From: Clostridia bacterium
GTDB taxonomy: Bacteria; Bacillota_A; Clostridia; Oscillospirales; CAG-272
Direction: 5' to 3'
Length of the DNA stretch: 7,185 bases
NCBI GenBank assembly: GCA_017547395.1
Contig: JAFYPS010000021.1
Span: 1 to 7,185 of the forward strand
A model generated the notes under the pieces. That model was not told where the DNA came from. It saw nothing but the letters and a program-made list of their open reading frames with translations, and searched no databases. The position numbers and the translations under genes were made by a program. This document shows, one piece after another, positions 1 through 5,824 of the stretch; position 1 is the stretch's first letter; each line of letters begins with the position of its first letter.

Positions 1-605
1 ATATCGCAAATCAGCAGAATAACAAACTGAAGTACGCTCATTACAATATAAATAGTATAAAGAATAAGCGCTGTAGAACGTGTTTTGGGAACCAGCTTGC
101 TTACGGATGGTCCGGGGCTTTCTGCACGCATCAGGTGCATTTGCGAGCCACCTGCAAGTGGGAGGATAGCAAGCAGAAATACAAGGACACCCATACCCCC
201 GATCCAGTGAGTAAAGCTGCGCCAGAAAAGGGAAGCGTATGAAAGTGCTTCTACGTTAGAAAGAATGCTGGAACCTGTTGTTGTGAAACCTGACACCGTT
301 TCAAAAAAAGCATCGACATAAGAAGGAATGTCTCCGTTTATAACAAAGGGCAGAGCGCCGAAAAGACTGAGGACGAGCCAGGAAAGGGCGACTGTGACAA
401 ATCCTTCTCTTGTAAAAAAAACTACTTGCTTTGGCTTTTTTATTACGGAAAGGGCACCGATTGCGATACAAATTACGGATGTAATCAAAAAGGACCTAGC
501 TTGACTTTCACCGTAAAGAAGTCCCACTGCATACGGCAAAAGCAAAAATCCGCCTTCAATCAAAAGCACCCAGCCTAAAATATAAGAAATTGTACGAAAA
601 TTCAT
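1..605 (-). CDS. trkH: TrkH-family potassium uptake channel subunit, N-terminal part (cut by window edge)
   Basis: This is the pore-forming membrane subunit of a Trk/Ktr-type K+ uptake system. I translated 201 residues from the ATG at 605 with no stop before the window edge; the family is usually about 450-490 residues, so roughly 40% is present. Visible hydrophobic segments lie at about 6-30, 37-55, 68-90, 136-152 and 178-200. The first pore loop and selectivity filter is clear: FFETVSGFTTTG at 100-111, the TrkH-type signature carrying the filter glycine (G111). It is followed by the FWRSFTHWIGGMGV block at 127-140, also diagnostic of the family. The ATG is preceded by GGAG five bases upstream (bases 611-614) and begins 12 bases after the trkA stop, so it is co-transcribed with its regulatory partner. 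KtrB is a close alternative name, but the TTTG filter and the two-RCK TrkA partner favour TrkH. Confidence 0.93.
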   Translation of the reverse strand, partial: MNFRTISYILGWVLLIEGGFLLLPYAVGLLYGESQARSFLITSVICIAIGALSVIKKPKQVVFFTREGFVTVALSWLVLSLFGALPFVINGDIPSYVDAFFETVSGFTTTGSSILSNVEALSYASLFWRSFTHWIGGMGVLVFLLAILPLAGGSQMHLMRAESPGPSVSKLVPKTRSTALILYTIYIVMSVLQFVILLICD

Positions 606-610
606 ATTAT

Positions 611-614
611 CTCC
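611..614 (-). promoter_or_regulatory. Ribosome binding site of trkH
   Basis: On the minus strand the 12-base gap between the trkA stop and the trkH ATG contains GGAG, five bases before the ATG. It supports the ATG at 605 as the start. The gap has no space for a promoter or hairpin. Confidence 0.7.
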
Positions 615-617
615 GTT

Positions 618-2012
618 TTATGCAAGGATATCGTCGATATCGTGAAATCCTGCGTGCTTTGTAACGATAATAACTGTATCGCCTTCAAGTATACGGTCGG
701 AACCGCTGGGAATGATGATTTTTCCGTTACGGTTTATGCAAGCGATAAGAATATCTTTCTTCAGCGGAAGTTCCATAAGAGGAACATCGGTAACGTGGCA
801 CGTGCCGACACGGAACTCTATAGCTTCAACGCGGTCATCGACTATATGATAAAGAGTTTCAATATTGCTTCCAAGCGAGTTCTTCTTAGCGCGCGCATAT
901 GCGAGTATAGATTCAGCGGTGATGTATCGTGGGTAAATAACGCTGTCAATGTCAAGACCTGAAATTACCTCGTGAAAATTAGTGCGGTCAATTTTTGTAA
1001 TTACCTTGGCATCTGTATGCTTTTTGGCGTGCAACGTGAGAAGAATATTCTCTTCATCAATGTTTGTAAGCGGAATAAATGCCTCGGTCTGCATAAGACC
1101 GGACTCGAGAAGAAGCTGGTCATTGGTGCCGTCACCGCAGAATATCATTGCTTCGTTCAAGTCCTCTGCAAGTTCCGAGCATCTACTAGGATTCTGTTCG
1201 ATAATTTTCACAGAAATTCCTTCATCAAGAAGCATTTTTGCAAGGTAATATGCAATCTTTCCGCCACCGACAATCATAACGCTCGAAACACGCTTTGTTT
1301 CTACGCCTATCTTGCGGAAAAAGTTTTTTGTATTTCTAACTGTTGATACAAAAAGAACAACGTCCCCTTTTTCAAAAACAAAAGAACCTTTCGGAATAAT
1401 CACTTCTTTTTCACGTTCTACTGCACAGATAAGAAGTCCGGAGGAAAAGGTCTGTTGAAGCTGGATAAGTGATTTCCCGCAAAGCGGACTGTCGTCGGCT
1501 ACTTTGAATTTTACAAGTTCTGCATGTCCTTTTGCAAAAGAGTTAATGCTTATCGCTCCCGGGAGTCGCAGAAGCCTTGCGATTTCGCGCGCGGCTTCGA
1601 GTTCGGGATTTACTATCATTGAAATGTCAAGTCTTGCGCGAAGATAAGTAAGTTCCTTTGAATAGTCGGGATTTCTTACTCGAGCGATTGCGGAGCAGTT
1701 ACCTACTTTTTTTGCAATAGTGCAGCATAGAAGATTCAACTCATCAGAGGCGGTTACTGCAATAATAAGGTCAGCGTGCTCGATTCCCGCTTCCATAAGT
1801 ACGCTATAGCTTGAGCCGTTTCCGACAATTCCGAGTACATCGTACGTTTCAGAAACTTTTTTAACCGCTTCGGCTTTTTTATCAATTACAGTGATTTTGT
1901 GACCTTCTTTGCTCAACTGTTCGGTAATGGCAACTCCGACGTTGCCAATTCCGACTACGATAATATTGAGCGAGTCATTAGATTTTTTATTAAGTTTGTC
2001 GATAAGTGACAT
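618..2012 (-). CDS. trkA: Trk system potassium transporter TrkA, two-RCK-domain gating subunit
   Basis: This is the cytoplasmic, nucleotide-binding regulatory subunit that gates TrkH. At 464 residues it has the full TrkA length: two tandem RCK units, unlike the single-unit KtrA. RCK-N 1 (about 16-135) has the Rossmann loop GIGNVG at 21-26 and the ribose-binding acid D44 at the end of the second strand (TVID). RCK-C 1 is about 155-230. RCK-N 2 (about 244-360) has GGGKIA at 249-254 and the acid E272; the last glycine of this loop is replaced by alanine, which I believe is common in the second domain of TrkA. RCK-C 2 is about 385-464. The ATG has a strong GGAGG four bases upstream. The gene follows the methyltransferase by 12 bases and precedes trkH by 12 bases, which makes the functional pairing secure. 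Residues 1-15 before the first strand are a short polar leader. Confidence 0.96.
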   Translation of the reverse strand: MSLIDKLNKKSNDSLNIIVVGIGNVGVAITEQLSKEGHKITVIDKKAEAVKKVSETYDVLGIVGNGSSYSVLMEAGIEHADLIIAVTASDELNLLCCTIAKKVGNCSAIARVRNPDYSKELTYLRARLDISMIVNPELEAAREIARLLRLPGAISINSFAKGHAELVKFKVADDSPLCGKSLIQLQQTFSSGLLICAVEREKEVIIPKGSFVFEKGDVVLFVSTVRNTKNFFRKIGVETKRVSSVMIVGGGKIAYYLAKMLLDEGISVKIIEQNPSRCSELAEDLNEAMIFCGDGTNDQLLLESGLMQTEAFIPLTNIDEENILLTLHAKKHTDAKVITKIDRTNFHEVISGLDIDSVIYPRYITAESILAYARAKKNSLGSNIETLYHIVDDRVEAIEFRVGTCHVTDVPLMELPLKKDILIACINRNGKIIIPSGSDRILEGDTVIIVTKHAGFHDIDDILA

Positions 2013-2016
2013 ATAT

Positions 2017-2021
2017 CCTCC
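2017..2021 (-). promoter_or_regulatory. Strong ribosome binding site of trkA
   Basis: GGAGG lies on the minus strand four bases before the trkA ATG, inside the 12-base gap after the methyltransferase stop. It is the strongest Shine-Dalgarno match in the window and fits independent, efficient initiation at trkA rather than mere coupling. Confidence 0.75.
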
Positions 2022-2024
2022 GAA

Positions 2025-2870
2025 TTACTTTTCGAGAACGCAAACAACCATTTTTACAAATATTTCACGAAGCAAAGGAAGCTTGCTAAGCGGCTTTAAA
2101 AAGTTTCTTAGCGGAATGTGCTTGAGATACTTTGGCGAGATGTTCTTCGCTTTAAGAATGCCGTTAAAGCGTTTTATGGACATATGGTTTATATATGAAA
2201 AATACTCTGAACCGTCGTCTCGTTTTGAAATTCTGAATTTAATTCTTTCATTACCGTCGGGCACGTTTTTACACAGTTCTTTATATGCATCAATGAGTGT
2301 ACGCTCGGAGAAAAAGAGATGAACCCACGGAATATAGATAAGGTCGCTCAGATGAGCGCCGAAAGGATGGTTGATAGGAGGAAAGTTTACAAATAGTCTT
2401 CCGCCTTTTTTTAGGACACGTAAACACTCGTCCAAAACTGCTTCCGGATTTGCGACGTGCTCCATTGCATCATTCATAATTATGGTGTCAATTGATCCGC
2501 TTTCAAACGGAAGTGACGCGGCATCGGCGGTAACAAAGCGGAATTTGTCCGCAAGCCCAAGTTCACTTGCAAGTGCCGTCGCTTCTTCTTCATATTTTTC
2601 AAGAATTTCAACACCTATGACTTCTGTAGTACCTTTTGAAGCATAATATAGTGATTTTCCGGCTGCTCCGCATCCAATATCTACGATTGTTTTGCCCAAA
2701 AACATTTCTTTGTCATTACAAAAGTCTAAATAGAATTTTATAGTTTCCGCACCCTTTTGATACTGCCACATAGCATAAGACATTACGCCGTCGTTTTGCA
2801 GGTTAAAAGGATGTACAGGGGCTTTGAAACATTTGTTTATGCCAAGGAGAAGCTTTGTACTGAAATGCAT
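2025..2870 (-). CDS. Class I SAM-dependent methyltransferase, acceptor unknown
   Basis: The protein has 281 residues. The Rossmann-like core runs from about 58 to 165. Motif I is VDIGCGAAGKS at 63-73, the acidic residue at the end of strand 2 is E88 (GVEIL), and the motif II region is TADAASLPF at 114-122. NDAMEHV is at 133-139 and the LKKGGRLFVNFPP strand at 153-165. This is the Methyltransf_11/UbiE-like pattern, so SAM binding is well supported but the substrate is not. The N-terminal 55 residues form a cap region, and the last 115 residues are a family-specific extension rich in aromatic and basic residues. It ends in a hydrophobic tail (KLPLLREIFVKMVVCVLEK, 263-281) that could rest on a membrane but is too charged for a clear transmembrane helix. 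The start lies one base after the cysteine desulfurase stop, with AAGGA nine bases upstream. A role in cell-envelope or lipid/glycan methylation is a guess. Confidence 0.85.
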   Translation of the reverse strand: MHFSTKLLLGINKCFKAPVHPFNLQNDGVMSYAMWQYQKGAETIKFYLDFCNDKEMFLGKTIVDIGCGAAGKSLYYASKGTTEVIGVEILEKYEEEATALASELGLADKFRFVTADAASLPFESGSIDTIIMNDAMEHVANPEAVLDECLRVLKKGGRLFVNFPPINHPFGAHLSDLIYIPWVHLFFSERTLIDAYKELCKNVPDGNERIKFRISKRDDGSEYFSYINHMSIKRFNGILKAKNISPKYLKHIPLRNFLKPLSKLPLLREIFVKMVVCVLEK

Positions 2871-2871
2871 A

Positions 2872-4032
2872 TTATTTTATCCTTACTAATGATTTAAGAC
2901 CGTCGGCAATGGTGTCGCACAGTATATCGGCCTCATCGACGGTATTGTAATTAGAGATGCTTATTCTTAAAGAGCAGTCTGCCTGCTTGTCGCTGAGTCC
3001 GAATGCGCTGAGCGCACGGCTGACAGTACCTGAATGCGAAGAGCATGCGGAACCGCTTGAAACAAAAATACCTTTACCGGACAGAAAATGAAGCATGGTT
3101 TCGCTTTTGATAGATGGAAGCGTAATGTTGATAATGTGAGATGCAGCATTTTTGGGGCGGTTGATCATAATTTCCGCAAGAGAAGGATCGGTGCTGATTC
3201 TATTCAGGATATGAGTCGAAACATTGTCAATGTTGTCATTTGCAGATAGAGCTTTAGCAGCAGCACCAAAACCTGCAATGCCGATAACGTTTTCAGTGCC
3301 CGCGCGAAGACCGTTTTCCTGCTGACCACCGTGAATGACGGGATAAATTGCACGCTTTTTTAAAATCTCGGGTGAAACGTAAAGAGCTGCAACGCCTTTA
3401 GGACCGTGAATCTTATGTGCACTTACCGTAACAAGATCTGCACCAAGACTTTTGGGAGTGAACTTGATTTTTGAATAGGCTTGTACCGCGTCACAGTGAC
3501 AAATTATATCCGGGCAAATAGTTTTTGCAACCCTGAAAATGTCCGAAACGGGGTAGATAGCTCCTGTTTCATTATTTACGAGCATAACGGATATCATAAC
3601 AGTTTCGGGAGAAAGAACTTTCTGGAGTTCGTCAAAATCTATTTCGCCTTTGTTAGTTGCGAGTCTTACAACGTCTGCGCCCAAAGAGGACAGATGATTT
3701 GCCGCGGCTTCAATTGAGGAATGCTCGCCCGAACTGATTATAACGCGTGCGCCTGCTTTGCGCTTTTTTGAGGTATAGGTTCCGATAAGCGCAATATTGT
3801 TTGCTTCGCTGCCGCTTCCGCAAAAAATAAGCTGCCTGTTGTCTCCGCGTACACCTAAAGATGCAAGAACGGTATTTCGCGCCTCTGTGACAATTTTTTC
3901 AGCCGAAAGGCCGAGAGAGTGAAGAGAAGATGGGTTCCCGTACACGTTGTTAATTACGTCTGTCATTGCATCTTTTGCTTCATCACACAGCGGTGTAGTT
4001 GCGCTGTTGTCAAAATAAATTTCTCTTTGCAT
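2872..4032 (-). CDS. Cysteine desulfurase, NifS/IscS type (group I)
   Basis: This PLP enzyme removes sulfur from L-cysteine, giving alanine and a protein persulfide for Fe-S clusters, thiolated tRNA or thiamine. At 386 residues it has the expected length. Visible landmarks are YFDNSATTP at 6-14, YGNPSS at 31-36, the glycine-rich phosphate loop GSGSEANN at 72-79, and H104 stacking over PLP (GEHSS). NNETG is at 153-157, D181 pairs with the PLP nitrogen, and the Schiff-base lysine is K207 in SAHKIHGPKG. RAGTENV is at 243-249, and the catalytic cysteine is C330 in SSGSACSS. The spacing from C330 to SLRIS matches IscS-type group I enzymes by eye, not the short-loop SufS type. The start ATG overlaps the lipoprotein stop (TAATG), and an in-frame TGA lies seven codons upstream, so the start cannot be earlier. 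No IscU, IscR or ThiI gene is in the window, so the sulfur acceptor is unknown and iscS/nifS naming is left open. Confidence 0.94.
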   Translation of the reverse strand: MQREIYFDNSATTPLCDEAKDAMTDVINNVYGNPSSLHSLGLSAEKIVTEARNTVLASLGVRGDNRQLIFCGSGSEANNIALIGTYTSKKRKAGARVIISSGEHSSIEAAANHLSSLGADVVRLATNKGEIDFDELQKVLSPETVMISVMLVNNETGAIYPVSDIFRVAKTICPDIICHCDAVQAYSKIKFTPKSLGADLVTVSAHKIHGPKGVAALYVSPEILKKRAIYPVIHGGQQENGLRAGTENVIGIAGFGAAAKALSANDNIDNVSTHILNRISTDPSLAEIMINRPKNAASHIINITLPSIKSETMLHFLSGKGIFVSSGSACSSHSGTVSRALSAFGLSDKQADCSLRISISNYNTVDEADILCDTIADGLKSLVRIK

Positions 4033-4553
4033 TAAATAAAGCAGAAAAGGTCAAGCGCTGTTTGCATATCTGCGGTATGCGCATCATAGTTTTCGGTAGT
4101 CGAGGAATAGGTAATGGTATATACTCTTGCTTTGCGGATGCAAATTACCTGCCAGAATTTATACTCGATATCATTGAACTTGGCTGTATAAACATATTGA
4201 TTTGCCGACTCTTTGTCAAGAATCAAATTAGCAGTTTCAATATCACTTACATCGGTAAACACGGCATTTAAATCAGCAATATGATTATCGAAAAAAGCAT
4301 CGGCATTTGCTAATTTAAGCGGATGCATGGTGACGGAAATATTAGAAGGGTCATTGACAGAGTAGTAAGCGGTAGTTACGCCTGTTCTCATATCAACAGT
4401 CCATTCTTCGGGAACGTATAAAAGATAATCAACGTTGTCAGAATCGGATGCTATCTGCATTCCGAGCGGAACGTTGTAGTTGCTTTCACCGCAAGCGGAA
4501 AAAGACAATACAAAAACAACAATAACAAGTGTCAAAGCAATAATTCGTTTCAT
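4032..4553 (-). CDS. Small secreted lipoprotein, possible PsbP/DcrB-like fold, function unknown
   Basis: The protein has 173 residues. A lipoprotein signal is clear: MKR, then a hydrophobic stretch at about 4-18, then FSAC with the lipidated cysteine at C21 followed by GESN. Phenylalanine at the -3 position is not the canonical leucine but is tolerated. After cleavage a roughly 150-residue soluble domain should sit on the outer face of the membrane. It begins with a strand and turn of the type LLYVPEEWTVD (44-54), followed by SNISVTMHPL (70-79), and ends with a helix and DLFCF. This 'peptide about a PEEW/P.GW turn, then a surface beta-sheet and a final helix ending in F.F' layout resembles the PsbP/DcrB/Mog1 fold, but the match is weak and made by eye. 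AAAGG lies seven bases before the ATG. The stop overlaps the desulfurase start. No function can be assigned. Confidence 0.82.
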   Translation of the reverse strand: MKRIIALTLVIVVFVLSFSACGESNYNVPLGMQIASDSDNVDYLLYVPEEWTVDMRTGVTTAYYSVNDPSNISVTMHPLKLANADAFFDNHIADLNAVFTDVSDIETANLILDKESANQYVYTAKFNDIEYKFWQVICIRKARVYTITYSSTTENYDAHTADMQTALDLFCFI

Positions 4554-4560
4554 TTTATAA

Positions 4561-4565
4561 CCTTT
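4561..4565 (-). promoter_or_regulatory. Ribosome binding site of the lipoprotein gene
   Basis: AAAGG lies on the minus strand seven bases before the ATG at 4553, inside the 13-base gap after the PLP-enzyme stop. Together with the signal peptide starting directly at this ATG, it fixes the start. Confidence 0.6.
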
Positions 4566-4566
4566 C

Positions 4567-5811
4567 TTACTCGGTAACTTTCAGTAACTGCTCGGCAGCG
4601 CGTATAATTCCGATTTTACCACTTTCATACGTTAATCCACCTTGCAAAAATGCAGTATATGGAGGACGGATGGGCCCGTCGGCAGAAAGTTCAATAGAAG
4701 AGCCTCCGACAAAAGCACCCGCAGCCATAATAACGGGGTCTGTGTAACCGGGCATATCCCAAGGCTCCGGTGAAACGTATGCATCAACCGGCGAGCCGGC
4801 CTGAATGCCCTGACAGAACGCGATAAGTTTCTCGGGTGCGCCAAACCGTATAGTCTGAATGATGTCACTGCGTCTTTCGTTGTAACGCGGAGCGCAGTCG
4901 AAACCTAGTTTTTCAAATACATATGCGGCAAGATGTGCAGTTTTCATAGCTTGCGCAACAGTGTGAGGGGCATAGAAAAGACCGCGGTACATATTTTTGT
5001 TCTGACCGAGGCTTGCACCGATTTCAAGACCGACACCTACCGCGGTAAATCTGTATCCGGCAAGCTCTACTGCTTCTTTCGTGCCGGCAATGTATCCGCC
5101 TGACTCGGCAAGGCCGCCGCCCGGATTCTTGATAAGCGAACCGATAATCATATCGGCACCGACTTCACACGGTTCTCTGTCTTCAACAAACTCACCGTAG
5201 CAATTGTCAACAACTACATAAGCATCCGAAACCTCGTGAACAAGTTTTGCAACCTCGCCTATTTCGTCAATAGTGAGCGTGGGGCGATTTAGATAGCCTT
5301 TAGAGCGCTGAATGAAAACGACCTTAATATTTTTTTCATTTATAAGATTTTCTTTAATTTCATCAAGGTTAAGCTTGCCGTCTTTAAAGTTTGACTGCAT
5401 ATAAGAAACGCCAAAATCCTTAAGTGAGCCGCGCCCATCTTCGCCAACGTTTCCGATAACTTCGTCAAGAGTGTCATATGGCTTATCGGCAACTGAATAA
5501 AGAATGTCGCCGGGGCGGAGAAGGGCGTAAAGACCGATAGCAAGCGCGTGCGTGCCACTTGCTATGCTGTGACGTACGAATGCGGCTTCCGCTCCCATAA
5601 CTTCGGCATAGATTTTATCCAGAATATCTCTGCCTTTATCATCATAGCCATATCCGCTTGTAGCACCGAAACAAGCCTCGCTTACGCGATTTTCGGCAAA
5701 AGATTTCATTATTTTTTCTGTATTTTTAAATGATATTGCATCAAGCTCTTCAAAAATATCAGCAAGTTCTTTTTCGGCTTCTTTTACAAGAAGAGAGAGT
5801 TTTTCGTTCAT
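4567..5811 (-). CDS. Methionine gamma-lyase-family (aluminium-resistance-type) PLP enzyme
   Basis: This is a fold-type I PLP-dependent protein of the Met_gamma_lyase family, related to B. subtilis YnbB and often annotated 'aluminium resistance protein' or 'cystathionine beta-lyase family protein involved in aluminium resistance'. Its 414 residues match the family length. Recognisable blocks are FGATSGYGYDDKGRD at 48-62, VRHSIASGTHAL at 79-90 (cofactor phosphate region), and VVVDNCYGEF at 199-208 with D202 as the likely PLP-nitrogen partner. GSLIKNPGGG at 224-233 carries the Schiff-base lysine K228. Further blocks are GYIAG at 239-243 and the C-terminal PPYTAFLQGGLTYESGK at 383-399. The start ATG is 11 bases after the murD stop, with AAAGGA seven bases upstream. 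The family's real substrate is not settled; C-S lyase activity on methionine or a related thiol amino acid is inferred from the family name. Its neighbourhood holds a second PLP enzyme acting on cysteine, which is suggestive only. Confidence 0.92.
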   Translation of the reverse strand: MNEKLSLLVKEAEKELADIFEELDAISFKNTEKIMKSFAENRVSEACFGATSGYGYDDKGRDILDKIYAEVMGAEAAFVRHSIASGTHALAIGLYALLRPGDILYSVADKPYDTLDEVIGNVGEDGRGSLKDFGVSYMQSNFKDGKLNLDEIKENLINEKNIKVVFIQRSKGYLNRPTLTIDEIGEVAKLVHEVSDAYVVVDNCYGEFVEDREPCEVGADMIIGSLIKNPGGGLAESGGYIAGTKEAVELAGYRFTAVGVGLEIGASLGQNKNMYRGLFYAPHTVAQAMKTAHLAAYVFEKLGFDCAPRYNERRSDIIQTIRFGAPEKLIAFCQGIQAGSPVDAYVSPEPWDMPGYTDPVIMAAGAFVGGSSIELSADGPIRPPYTAFLQGGLTYESGKIGIIRAAEQLLKVTE

Positions 5812-5818
5812 TTTAAAG

Positions 5819-5824
5819 TCCTTT
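5819..5824 (-). promoter_or_regulatory. Ribosome binding site of the PLP-enzyme gene, overlapping the murD stop codon
   Basis: AAAGGA lies on the minus strand seven bases before the ATG at 5811 and shares bases with the TAA of murD. Ribosomes finishing murD would cover this site, so translation of the two genes is probably linked. Confidence 0.6.

Noticed and set aside
642..1346. Several plus-strand open frames of 88-124 codons antisense to trkA
   Set aside because: They overlap each other in different frames and are fully opposite a well-supported gene. Their translations look like composition shadows.
1909..2322. 137-codon open frame on the plus strand
   Set aside because: It lies antisense across the trkA/methyltransferase junction, both of which have strong family motifs. 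Its translation shows no recognisable domain.
2967..3149. 60-codon minus-strand frame inside the cysteine desulfurase
   Set aside because: It is an out-of-frame shadow covering the active-site cysteine region. The desulfurase frame is intact, so this is not a frameshift fragment.
3999..4271. 90-codon plus-strand frame opposite the lipoprotein gene
   Set aside because: The minus-strand frame has a proper signal peptide, lipobox and ribosome site, and the plus-strand frame has none of these.
4554..4566. Possible internal promoter or terminator in the widest gap
   Set aside because: Thirteen bases are too few for a hairpin terminator. The AT-rich bases are explained by the ribosome site and spacer of the lipoprotein gene.
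4632..4868. 78-codon minus-strand frame inside the PLP-enzyme gene
   Set aside because: It is an alternate frame within conserved C-terminal coding sequence of the real gene, with an arginine- and proline-rich translation typical of frame-shifted reading.
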